Assembly: GCF_028583425.1 (NCBI RefSeq)
Contig: NC_072793.1
Coordinates: 61,137,028 to 61,201,027, forward strand
Length of the DNA: 64,000 bases
Origin: Eublepharis macularius
Taxonomy: Eukaryota > Chordata > Lepidosauria > Squamata > Eublepharidae
Direction: 5' to 3'
The notes beneath the pieces were generated by a model. The model ran no database searches. It had not been told where the DNA came from and worked only from the letters and a program-made list of their open reading frames with translations. Of this stretch, positions 38,143-49,463 are shown piece after piece (the first letter of the stretch is position 1; the number at the start of each line of letters is the position of its first letter). The position numbers and the translations under genes were made by a program.

Positions 38143-38415
38143 ACTGCAAGCGGGGAGAGCAACCACAACCCTCCTTGCCCTGCCCCCTGCCTCTACACAG
38201 TTGCCTGGTGATCTGCAGAATTTGATTTTGTGAGGGAAGGGGCCATGTGTACCCACCTCCTCATGATCATAGATGCTGCTTTCAAAATGTTGCTGATTGT
38301 GCAGAGGGTGTGTGCACACAGCTACTTTTTCCACACAATCACACTTTGCAAACTATTATGTAATCTTGAGGAGTTGGGAGAGAGCCAGGGTACTAACACC
38401 TGCTTTCACTCCTCA
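38143..38415. mobile_element. Palindromic MITE-like element
   Basis: The two halves are diverged inverted repeats centred near 38285. Left blocks AATTTGATTTTGTGAGGGAA and CATGTGTACCCACCTCCT pair with right blocks CACACAATCACACTTTGCA and GGTGTGTGCACACAGCTACTTT. Weaker inverted similarity extends outwards. No clean terminus or target duplication was found. Confidence 0.6.
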
Positions 38416-38614
38416 TTTGGTAAGTAAATGCATGGCGGGGGAAGGGGGGATCATCTGTACGAGGCTTGTGTCTTTACTTTAAAGGCTGTGAGCTTTCCGT
38501 TTCCAGCGCTACAGCATTTAACTGCCCTGAATGTTTTGAAAGGGGCAAACAGAAGTATCAGTATTCCCCAGTATTTTCTTCCCAGTTCCTTATGCTAGAT
38601 ACAGAGCTGTTATA

Positions 38615-38805
38615 CAGACAGACAGTATATTTTTATCCCACCCCTCTTCCAGAAAACTCAAGGCTGCCTGCGTGGTTCTTCCTATTTTTTTCTCACAACA
38701 ACCCTGCAAAGACTGAGAGAATGGGCTGGCTCAAAGTCACACGGGGCACGTCATGAGGTTTGAACCCAGCTTGTCCTAGTCCAGCACTCTTAAACACTGC
38801 CGTAT
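38615..38805 (-). mobile_element. tRNA-derived SINE, reverse orientation, degraded
   Basis: The - strand carries TGCTGGACTAGGACAAGCTG and GGTTCAAACCTCATGACG (box-B-like), then TGACTTTGAGCCAGCCCATT, CAGGGTTGTTGTGAG, and a tail near GGGATAAAAATATACTG. The order is head, body and tail as in the other tRNA-SINEs here, with more substitutions. Confidence 0.65.
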
Positions 38806-39684
38806 TATTAATTTGTCAATGTGTATATAAATGGGACATACGACCACTGCCTAACAGTTAGCTTGAGGTTCATGCAGTCATCCACTGTCTAGATGAACAG
38901 CACTTCAGTCTGCTGGGTGCTACATAGAATGTAGATGGGATCCTTGCTTTTACAGTCAAAAGTCATTGGCTCCTCTCTGATTTTTTTTTAAAAGAGCAAT
39001 TCAAATTTATATATTCTTTGATATGAAGGCGTGACCATATGTTGGCTTTCTCCATTTTTTTAAAATGGGACTGCAGTGATTTATAATGCATCTGCTCTGG
39101 GATAGTTTATATTTCTGGCACCTGGGCACTCACCTGCTGAGTTCCCAATATGATTTTAAGTCTCTGAATTTCAGTGGAAAAACTGACATTTTCAAGTAAT
39201 GGTGCAAAACTATTTAAGGTGGTTTGTGCTGTCAGAAGAGGGAGGAGAGAGATGAAAAAGGGGAGCTACTTAGTCTTCTGTCTGTGAGTTTTGGCATTTT
39301 TCCTGGTGGGTTATTCACAATAGACATGAACCAGAGAATGGATTTCTGAATAAAGCACTCCATTATTTTTAACAGTGCTGGAACACTGACTCTGTTTTTT
39401 AAAAATTATGTCTGTCAGACCCATCTCTACTTTTAGAAACTGAGTGATTTTTAAATCCAAAGTGTCACTTCTGTCATCCTCACTCTTCTTTTTCATCATT
39501 ATGGTGTTAACTAATAATATCCCATCCCTTTTTTCTCTACCCGTTCAAACCCTTTGGACAAGTATTATCCCTGTCATTAAAATGTTTAGTAAAGCATTAG
39601 CAGTAAGGAGTAGCATTGAAACTGTTCCAAACGGAATTAAGTAACAAGAGTTTAGAGTTTAGTGTGTCAGAAATGATCATTGGC

Positions 39685-40135
39685 TGGTTGCTAAAGGTCT
39701 GGGACTTCATCATTATTGAAAAGATAACCAACAATCTGCATAATATGAAGAATCTTAGCTGTAGCTCAGGTTTTTATGAGAAATGGATGCCGTTTTATGA
39801 GTATATTACAGAGCATGAATTGCATGCTCCTACCCACTTATACCAGTCTATCTATGAAACTTGATGTAGAGGGGTCAGACCCTTGTATACTCTCATTTTG
39901 AATTTGGATCCCTTACCACGGCTAAAATCTTATGTTAATTGAAAATTAAAAACTCAATAGAATCGGTTATATATTTAAATGTTGTTAAATCAGTTATATC
40001 ATTAGAGCTACTGTGATTATTATAAGATGTTGCAGACTCCCTGCTCTATAGTTTAAAAAATGTTGTGTATCGTTATACTTTTTGTGTATCATTGTGATTG
40101 TTATAATAAATTTATTTTAAAAAAAAGAAAAAAAA
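39685..40135 (+). mobile_element. L1 LINE, 5'-truncated, with 16-bp TSD and poly-A tail
   Basis: Exact 16-bp repeats, AGAAATGATCATTGGC, flank the insertion at 39669-39684 and 40136-40151. The 5' part encodes an L1 ORF2 C-terminal remnant (KVWDFIIIEKITNNLHNMKN, then FYEKWMPFYEYI). This is followed by a 3' UTR with ATAATAAATTTATTTT and an A-rich tail. The ORF2 remnant resembles the one at the 3' part of the larger L1 at 51330-53545 (KLWDIFIMDKI). The insertion is about 450 bp. Confidence 0.93.
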
Positions 40136-40270
40136 AGAAATGATCATTGGCATTGGCAGGGAGCATTTTAGGATGTAGCAGGAGGTGGGGGGGAGGCAAG
40201 AAAGTCATGCTCCATACTCAAGCCGTTGGATGTTCCTGCCTAATGCATGGGATAATAAATCCTGGCCTGG

Positions 40271-40500
40271 CCTGGCCTGGATAGCCCAGGCAAGCTCCAT
40301 CTCATCAGATCTTGGAAGCTAAGCAGGGTCCAACTATGGATAGTACTTGGACGGAAGACCTCCAAGGAAGATCAGGATTGCTATGCAGAGGCAGGCAATG
40401 GCAAACCACCTCTGTTAGTATCTTGCCTTGAGAACCTCAGCGGGGGGGGGGGGGTGTTCACCATAAGTCAGCTGTGACCTGATGGCACTTTTCACCACCA
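40271..40500 (+). mobile_element. 5S-rRNA-derived SINE
   Basis: The head holds ATCTCATCAGATCTTGGAAG, CTAAGCAGGGTC, and TAGTACTTGGACGGAAGACC. These match the 5S rRNA box A, intermediate element and box C regions. The tail has GCAGAGGCAGGCAATGGCAA and CACCATAAGTCAGCTGTGAC and ends ACCTGATGGCACTTTTCACC. It contains an internal poly-G run (about 40442-40454). A short CCTGG tandem run abuts its 5' end (40261-40280). Confidence 0.9.
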
Positions 40501-42287
40501 ATGAATTCTACAGTGACGCCCCTCCCAAAGGTGCTGTTACATGTTCCGTTCAGGTTAGCTTTGAACTCAAGTTCAGCGACTATTCTGCTCTTCTCCACGT
40601 CATGCTAAGGAAGGACCTTCCTTGGTGAACTGTGTTTTGAGGTTCTAAGTGAGTTTGTATAGGTGCTAGGAGGTCATGTCAGCAGTGTAACTGCTGTCAC
40701 CCTACAAGGCAGCACAGTGTTCTAAACATAGATTTATTTTCCAAAGTCATTGTTTTACTTCCTCTGAAATGAAAACATCAGGGCTGTTCTGGTTGCTAGG
40801 TCAGAAGGCTGCCTGGCTTCACCCTCTCTTCTGGGGAATTGGGATTTTGTAACTTCTTCTAATAACATTCGGTACATTGTCCTCTCTACTACAGCAGTTT
40901 TGCAGGGAGGAAAAAGAGCATTTAGACAGGAAATTTTCTCTCTTACAGATAATTTTCTGTCATCGTTAATGGAAGCAGTGCCTAAGGAATGTGTATCTGT
41001 GTGATTTCTGAACTGATGCTGAACTGTTCTAATAGTGCAGAAAGGGAAAGCATAGGTGCCAAAAATGTAGTTGATTCCATGTTGTTGACCGAAGTCTGAT
41101 GTGTTCCTGTGCTTCAAGCAGCATTTCCTGTTCTAGAGCTTTAAGGAAGGAGCTCTTTGCTAGCATTAGCGAGTCTGTAAGCTGGTTAGTTTGTTGTGTG
41201 TATAGCTAGGGAAATGCTCTAGGTGTGGGGGTTCCTGGACAAGAAACCTGCTACAGAGAGTGTAGCATCTGCGCACGCACAGATGTATATACACACGTGG
41301 GGGTGGGGGGGGACAGGAGACTCATTCCTTCCCTGAGCTTTTATACCTTAATCCTTTTGTCTCATTGGGCTCTCTAGTTCTGGAAGAGCAGTACTGAAAA
41401 GGAATTAGTGATGTTGTTGCTCCGAGCTTAACTTGCAAACTCTTTCAACCAAGGTTGCTGTCTGAAACTGAAGGAACGATGTAGCTATGAATGACCTTCT
41501 ATGAATTTAATCGAAAAAGGAAGGCATTTCTAGTGTCTCTACTCTTACAAGCTGTGTAAACCACGGAAGGAAAGGCAGGGCTCTTTGTGAGGGGCTTTCA
41601 TTTCCTCCCAAATGAAACTCTGTTAATAATAATAGTCCAGAATTTCGTAGCGGTTTGGAGGGAGTGGTACATGGGTAGCAACTGCATTCCCCATAGCTAA
41701 CTTGTGGTAAAATATCCCACCCTCATAAGCAGATTTAGTACCCTTCCTGCACACTGCTTGCATCCGCTGTCTTGTAATTATAGATGCTCAAATATAAATG
41801 CTGTTGATATATGATGCTTTGAATGCTTGAGCCTTATTTATCAGTGGGGATATCCAACTATTTCAAGTTTGCCTCAAAACGGGGCATTTTAAAACAGGGG
41901 ACTCCCTCACAATGGTTAAATTTCTAGTCCACCCAGGTGGTATAAGGTGTTGGCCTTGTGCTTACCCTTTCGTAAGTAGAAGCAACTGAAAACATGGCCA
42001 GTGTTGTTGGGTGGGACATCTTCTCTGCCTTCAGCTGCAGATTCAAAATGTGAGAATTATGACACCAAAGAAGCCAAAAATAATCCTAGTTACTGCAGCA
42101 TACTGAAAATGTTTTACAAGACTGTGGGTGCCACTACCTGAGAATACGTGATCAAGACATATACAATTAAAAGCAGTGTGGAAGCTGGATAGGCAGTTGG
42201 ATAGCTGAGCAGAAATATAAACACGGGCTTCCCAAAACAAAGTCTAACCATTGCTTTCCATTCTTCCAAATTATTTAAGATAAAAGC

Positions 42288-42330
42288 CGGTGTGGTGTAG
42301 TAATTAGAGTTCAGACCTAGGACTGCTGCA
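42288..42330 (+). mobile_element. tRNA-SINE head fragment
   Basis: GCCGGTGTGGTGTAGTAATTAGAG is followed by TCAGACCTAGGACTG. This matches the start of the squamate tRNA-derived SINE, whose forward head is seen in reverse at 12000 and 24760. Similarity stops abruptly, so only the box-A side remains. Confidence 0.55.
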
Positions 42331-42763
42331 CGGTGGCACAGCCTCAGTCTGTCAGCTGCACTCATTGCTCTGGCTCTATGCGGCTTCCTGTCGCAGCCTG
42401 AGCTAGCTTCTCAGCCCTTCGGCAAGTAAACAGCAGTACAGCTGCATGGCAAAAGTACTGAGAGGGCTGGACCAAGACCTTTGAAGGCCATCTTGCCTTC
42501 TGCATCCTATTGGCCGGTTTGCAACACTGGCTGACATTGCTTGCTGTCTGTCTCCTTCCCCAGGCTGCATTCAGAGCTGCTGCTGCAACCCATGCAAGTG
42601 TGGGGGGGGGGGGGCAATGGGGCAATAAGGAAGGAGGCATTGCTGCTGGTAGAGGGGATATTGTTCAGGTCTTTGTGCAGCTTCCCCCTTTACACACTAG
42701 GTAAAGCAGCCCTGATTTCAGCGTCTCTTGAAGCTACCCCCTAGTAGAGGCCAGCACAAAAGG

Positions 42764-43240
42764 TCCCTCTACACATCACTTCTTTTATGAGTTCTCCACA
42801 GAGACAAGCCATATTCCTCTCAGACACATATCAGGTCCAGGAATTAGCTCCCCCCCCCCCCAAAAAGAGTGCAAATGTGCTTGGGAAACTGCTGCTGGGG
42901 GAGAGAGGGCTCCTGTCTTTCTCTCAAGCCTTTCCCCACTGCAAAAACAGTGTGAAGGGGAGACATTTCCCCATTTCTGCTGCTCTACAAGGAGGTATTG
43001 TGTGCATGTGCTGTAGCAGAAAGGGTAATGCCCCCCCCCCCCGACACACACACAGTTTTTGCACAGGGAAAAAGCTTTGGGGAAAGGCAGGCGCTCCCCC
43101 TTCCCTGGCTGCAGCTTTCCGAGCAGATTTGCATTCTCATTTCTTAATAGAAGCCAATCCCCGGAGCTGATGTGTGTCTGTGCGGATCACAGGTTGGCTC
43201 CATGGAGAACTCATAAAAGAAGTAACATGTAGAGTAACCC
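42764..43240. mobile_element. Inverted-repeat DNA element, about 475 bp
   Basis: The left end (CACTTCTTTTATGAGTTCTC near 42778) has a near-perfect complement at the right end (GAGAACTCATAAAAGAAGTAA near 43206). The inverted similarity continues inwards for about 80-90 bp. The interior carries two homopolymer C runs (about 42850 and 43030). No transposase sequence is present. The exact ends and target duplication could not be set. No protein is expected. Confidence 0.75.
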
Positions 43241-45689
43241 AAAGCGACCAGGCCACACAATAGAAAAAATCCCTAACAGTTTTCTGACTACCCCTTTATT
43301 TCCTTAATATTTTTTTTTCAGAATTGCTGTTACATTTTTAAGTAATTTTAAAATCCTCAACTGTGGATGCATGAACAGCCAGCATTTTGTCTTCTGTCCT
43401 GCTCACCAGTTGTGAACAGGTAGCCAATTTTTCAATGGAATTTTCATCTGTTCATCAACCCATTTATGGCTGTTTGGCAAGTTGTTTCACCATATGCCTT
43501 CCAAACAGTATAGCACAATTGGGTTTTTGCACATACATGTTCTCATGCAGTTGAATGGAGTCCTACTGACCCTTCCCCCACTGTGTCACTACTCCATTTG
43601 GCAGGCAATTTTTTAACTAATTAAGTCAGTTACGAATCATATAAATCAGTAAAAAACGAACACTGTGTTTTAAAACAATTTTACTGTTCTGTGTTCTTCT
43701 TAAGTAGTCATTACCAGCATTAATTGCTGCCAAGCTTTTTGAATAGAGAGCATTTTCACACATGCATTTCCCCTAAAACCTGATGTAAACCTGTTCAACA
43801 AGTATTGGAGTTTTTTGGTGCTGAACAGAGCTAATCAGCTCGTGTCTGATCGTCACAGTAAAACATAGCAAGTTCCATGACAGAATGTGCCTGGTGTGAA
43901 ATGTGCGGCATCCCTATCTTCCTTCTCAATGGTCCTACAAGACAGGCTATTAGTAATCTCATATTTGATTTGTTTCCCATCTCCAGTGTGATTTTTGTCT
44001 GGAAAGAGCATGACAGCACTCAGATTTTAACCTGCAGCCTATCACAAACAAAAGTCTGGAACTCTGGTACTGTTGGGGTGGTGAAGTTGTGGGGAGGGAG
44101 CTTTAAGGCAAAGCCCTGCAGGTAGGGGGAAAGGTTCTATCGCCCTTACCCCACTTGTTGCATCTCCCCTGCAAATTGTGCTGCTTTCCTTCAATGGCAT
44201 TTTGCAGCAGGGAAGCACTGACTAAGATCTATCTATATACATGGATTATGAATGGAAGTGTTTTTACACTCCGAGGGAGTGTTTATAGCAGTGGTTTTAT
44301 GCTGGGATAATCTGTGAAAAGCTGGTTCACTTTGCAACGTCTCCACTGAAGCTGGTGATAAAGCACTCAGCTACTGTGTGGTGTACCTTTCCACAAGGGC
44401 CTTTGCATGATGCCTGGAGAGAGCTCAGAAGCCATCCTGCCTGCTTCCCTCCTAGGCTAGGAAGGGCTGTGTCCCACAGTGTTTCATGTAGTAGGCTGGG
44501 CTGCTCACTAGTGAACAGATCTTCCAGAGAAGGCCTCCTGTAGCAAACCATCAGCATATAATGTAGTAAAAAATAAGCAGACAAGTAAATATAACGTGAG
44601 AATAAGAGAGAGCACATAAAACTTGGTCTGAAAGCTTTCCTAGTCAGAAGCTCTGTACCCATAAAAGAGATTCCAGCAAGAGACTGCAGCTATTCCTAAG
44701 CACACAGCAACTTGGCTGGACAATGCTTAAACCTGCTGTTTTTATTCAAGTGGCTGAACTACTTGCAAATATGTTCTGTGCTGCTCTTTGCTGGTGCAAA
44801 TTGTATTCTTGCATATAAGAACATTGGCGGGGAGTGGGCAAGGAGGTGTAGGCTTGTCTCTATATGCCTTGGAAAGGAACTGGATGATACAAACACACCC
44901 TCAATGTACATCTCCGAAATGCTTTCCACCAGGCTACACTGACTGTTACATGAGAACGGCAGCTGTGTGTGTCCACTAATAGCACGCGATGGAGTCAAAT
45001 GCACCTTGAGTGTTTATGCTGGGAATTTATAAACTCTCCACACAGCCTTTCTAAACAGTCCTTGAAAAAAGGCAACAATGTAGATGAGAACTGTGCCCTC
45101 CAGGTCTTTGGCATTTCTTCTCCTGTATTTTTTTCCTGGCTTGTAACTTGCTGTGTGTACTGTATGAGGTTCTGCCTGGAAAATCCAGGGTGTCCTCATG
45201 AAACCTTTACAACTTTGAATTACAATAAATATTGAATGATGAAAATGCATACAGTAAAGAAGGTTGCTTTATTCCATAGAACATATCCAAAAGTTTATTT
45301 AAAAGTTTATTTTTATATACAGCTATCCTAACATGAGCCTCCAATGTCGCCCAGTGGATATCAGGTCAGTACTGTATCTCCAGGTTTGTTCAATGTCAAG
45401 TTCTGTCTATCACACAACATGAGGCTTTTCAGATCCCCAAAACACAACATTTTTTGCTGCATTAACTTTCTTAGTTGCTTTACCCTATGCAAAAAAAATC
45501 TTGGTTAGAAAGGCATACTATAAATTAAATCAATAAATAAAATTGCATGAAATAAACGTGACCTCATTTGGAAACTGTATTATTCATAGTGTAAAGATTT
45601 CATGTGGTTACCCTGTACTTCTGTATGTCTCTGAGGGAGAGGCAAATCTCCATCCTAAATCAGTTTCTGTGCATACAGTCCCACCAGAG

Positions 45690-45890
45690 TGGTTAATTGG
45701 TTGGGCTGCACCAGCACTCTGCTTGTTTGAATCCCATCACTGCCATGAGTTCAGCAGGTGGCCTTAAGTAGTCCACTCCTCTCAGCCCCAGCTGTATTGT
45801 GGGGATAATAACATTGACCTTGTTTACCACTCTGAGTGGGGCGCTAATCTGTCTAGAAGAGGGGTATATAAGTGCAGTTACTATTATTAT
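45690..45890 (+). mobile_element. tRNA-derived SINE, + orientation
   Basis: It has a box-B-like TTTGAATCCCATCACTGCCA, then CCATGAGTTCAGCAGGTGGC, body CTCAGCCCCAGCTGTATTGT, and tail CTAGAAGAGGGGTATATAAG ending in TATTATTATTTAC. A sister copy with a more intact box B (GGTTCGAATCCC) lies at 62527-62745. Confidence 0.8.
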
Positions 45891-46076
45891 TTACTTGCTT
45901 TCAACCTGTAAGTCATGGAACCTGCTTGCTGGGTCATAAAACCTATACAGTCACCATTGGGTGGATGTGCAACTGTAGTGCGTGCAAAGAGAGCAAGGTC
46001 CTCACACCACCTACTAACTCACACTGAAAGGATGGCAAGACAGTCTCATTCAACGGTGAGAAGATTTTATTTTTGG

Positions 46077-46280
46077 AAGGTGGTTCCAAGTCATAGCTGA
46101 CTTATGGCGACCCCAGTGGGGGTATTCATGGCAAGAGACTAACAGAGGTGGTTTGTCATTGCCTGCCTCTACAACCCTGGTCTTGGTTGAAGGTCTCCTA
46201 TCCAATTAGTAACTAAGGCAGTCTCTGTTTAGCTTCTGAGAGCTGATGAGATCTGGTTCCCCTGAGCTATCCAGGTCAGT
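46077..46280 (-). mobile_element. 5S-rRNA-derived SINE, reverse orientation
   Basis: On the - strand the head shows AGATCTCATCAGCTCTCAGA followed by AGCTAAACAGAGA, close to the 5S control region. The tail (TGTAGAGGCAGGCAATGAC, ACCTCTGTTAGTCTCTTGCC, GTCGCCATAAGTCAGCTATGA) matches the other copies. It is more diverged than the copy at 40271. Confidence 0.8.
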
Positions 46281-46389
46281 AGTCATTACTTTTGCCTTCT
46301 TCGTGTTCACCTGTAATCTTGTTTTGGCACTTTCTGCCTTGACCTGCTTCAGCAGTCATTTCAAGTCTTCACTATTTTCTGCCAGTATG

Positions 46390-46685
46390 GTAGCATAGGA
46401 TGTAGCAGTTTGCAACTCTTTTCAATTATTGAGTATATTAATTTTCTTATAGAAAATTATATTTATACTTTTAAATTCCATAAAGAATGGTACAATTTCA
46501 CATACTAAGTTATATATGATGCCTTTTGTGTTATTCAGTGAGTTAAAAAAGGTTTAGGTTTGATAGGAAAGTTAAGTATTGTATATATTTCTTCCCTAAA
46601 TTTCCTTTTTTTTCTGAACAAAATGGGGGGAGGGGGTTCTGTATGGCTTCAAAAGTTTAGGAAATTTTATATCTCTAAGTACACC
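46390..46685 (+). repeat. AT-rich interspersed repeat family, copy 3
   Basis: Blocks in order: TGTAGCAGTTTGCAACTC, AATTTTCTTATAGAAAATTA, ATTTATACTTTTAAATTCCAT, CACATACTAAGTTATATATGA, GTATTGTATATATTTCTTCC, GGCTTCAAAAGTTTAGGAAA and TTTTATATCTCTAAGT. A fragment of the same family (GCTGTAGCAATTTACAACTC) appears near 55060. Confidence 0.75.
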
Positions 46686-47494
46686 TGGCTTTGATAGCAG
46701 TGAAGTCACAACTCTGGTTCCTCCTCTTCCTATCACATGATGCTGATATCACATGCTTGTAGCACAGTGGTTCCTGTTCCATTGAGGTTGGGTCCTTGGT
46801 TCTGGAAAGGCTGAAGATCACTGATCTGTGGTATTACTCTACATTTACATAGATGGCTCAGGATTACCTAGCAAAGCCTTTACAATTGTTATATCTTGGT
46901 TTCAGCTGCTGTTTTTGTAAATGTGTTCATCCGCGTTAAAAAAAATCTTGTACTAGATATCTCAAGTTCAGTGCCTTTTTCTGGTTTGATTTACTACACG
47001 CATTCTGAGAGCCCTTGCTTGCCTCTTGTTGGTTACTATATACCATTAAAAAGACGGCAGATAAAACTGATCAAGATACAATAAGCTGGGAAGTCAGAAG
47101 TCAGTATTGTCCCTGGTTTCCCACAATTTCAGCACTCTGGGGTTTAATGCGTTGAACATAATGGAGTAACAGACTATGGAGTGGTGCATTATTCATTCTG
47201 TGAGTTGGGGATGGGTAAAAAATATTTTCAGTGATTTCAATGTGCTCAGACTGGAGTAACTCTGTTTAGGATTGCAGTGTTTAATTCTCAACCCTATCCT
47301 AGGTAGTATCGTTTTGTACAGTTAGCCATTTGACTGTAGTTATGACACTTGCAACATCACGGTAATGTTGATTCCTCTCAGGAGCATTTACTTGTCAGTT
47401 CCATAATAATCCTGAATAACTCAGTTATATTTCCATCTGTAAGGAAATTGTCCTTTGTTAGCAGCTATGAAACAACTGAAACTGCCATGTTTAG

Positions 47495-47737
<243 letters not shown>

Positions 47738-49139
47738 TGACCCTCATGCAACAGGTGACCCTTTAGAATCCTAATAGCCCTTCAAGGATACCAAGAGGCA
47801 GTTTAAGATTAAGAGTAAAACATTGCTTGCAAGTGAACAGATTTTGGCTCCAAGGAGGTTTATGGTGTTTGTCTTGATCTCTGTTAGGAAAAGCTGCTTA
47901 CTTGAATATCTTAGCTTTGCCTATGGGACTTCCTTTGTAAATACATTAACTTAGGCATATGGAGTTGATATTTGTTTAACACTAGATAAGGACGCAGTCT
48001 TTAATATGTGATAGGAGAGACTGTATGTGTGTGTATATATACCCTTCCAGTGTCTCCGGTCACTTTACTTTACTTTTTGTAAAAGATTCCCTCTTTTCTA
48101 CTCAGCAACTTGCTATTATAGAGGACTGTTTCCATATTTCTGCTTTGGAATTTAATAAAAGTTTTCCCAATGCTAAAGTTTGCATTCTTTGTTGGTTGTC
48201 CTTTTTCTGATATTTGTGTTTTATCATTCTGAAAGCCTTCAACAAAGTGAGAGATCTTGCTTGCAGGGTGGGTATCTGTTTTGATCATGGCAGAACGGCT
48301 AATGCATGTTTAAACCATCACTGTATTAATTTTTATTTTCACCTATTGAAATTTCAGAATGGAACACTCAATACTTTTATCATGCTCTTTTCAAATTGCC
48401 AAGGCACTCAGCAGTAAAACTTGCCTAGTTTCCTGTGGACAATCAATATATCTCACGCATAGTCTTAAGCATGGAGTTGAACTAGTTTACAAAATAATGT
48501 TTTTTACTGGCCTGCATTACTCAAGTTCTCTCTTTCATGTGTTCACTTATTCTGTGGTTTTGGCTTACTTTTGTAAGTGATCCACTACTTAGTATGAGTT
48601 CTCACTCATATATTTGCTGATTCACCTCAGTTAACTCAGAATACTTAAATAGCGGATATTTTCATGACATCACTGATTATTTTTCAGACTAGAAATGCTC
48701 GGCCACCCTGTGAAATGGACTAGTTTCTGTCAATGCTTAATTCCTTTATAATAGCACAGATGTATGCTACAGGTAGCTTGAGGCATATGCTAGGTGCCCC
48801 TGCTTTGTGCTATTGACACATTTAGAATCTTGTGCTACGCTGGTCATGTAGAGATGGATTGCTTGGTAACAGGGGGCTTAGTAAGAACATGGAATAGTTG
48901 TGCACCTTAGGTGAACAAAGATTTTTTTGGCTTTGCCCTTATACCTCATGGCTTCACCTGGGCACACAGCTTCACTCCGCGGCCCATCTGTTTCCAATAC
49001 AGGTTTCTTTCATTCAGGAGTTGGCTACTCAGTAGTACTAACTAATGAGAAAATTTGGTTAGGATCAGGCTACTTGTATCAAAATCCTACTTTGTTTGTA
49101 GTGTGATCATGACCAAAGATTGATAAAACTGGAAGGGTG

Positions 49140-49345
49140 TAGTGGCTAGAGTGCTAGGCTTGGACCTGGGCGAACCAGGGTCAGATTCCTACAGAGGCCT
49201 GAAGATTGCTATGGCCGGTCATTGCTTCTCTGTCAAGCTTACTTCAATGAGTTGTTCTGAGAGTAAAATAGAGGGGGAGGAGAACCATGCATGCCACCCT
49301 GAACTCCTTGGAGGAAGAGATAAAAATATGACTAAAAGGGAAAGG
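49140..49345 (+). mobile_element. tRNA-derived SINE, + orientation
   Basis: The head GTAGTGGCTAGAGTGCTAGG and CGAACCAGGGTCAGATTCC resemble tRNA box A and box B. The body continues GGTCATTGCTTCTCTGTCAA and GAGGAGAACCATGCATGCCA and ends CTTGGAGGAAGAGATAAAAAT. It is a different subfamily from the SINEs at 45690 and 62527. It shares its body with 23877-24065. Confidence 0.8.
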
Positions 49346-49463
49346 CAGGTCTTTCAGATTACCTTGCTGAAATTTTGATGCTTGAAATGAGGGCTTATAT
49401 TTGTGAAACAGAGTTTAAAAGGGAACCCTCTAGTTCTTTGTTATCATTATTGTTATTAACTAG

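Noticed and set aside
40271..40500. A genuine 5S rRNA gene
   Set aside because: Only the internal control region matches. It is followed by a SINE tail shared with three other copies, and there is no T-run terminator at the correct place.
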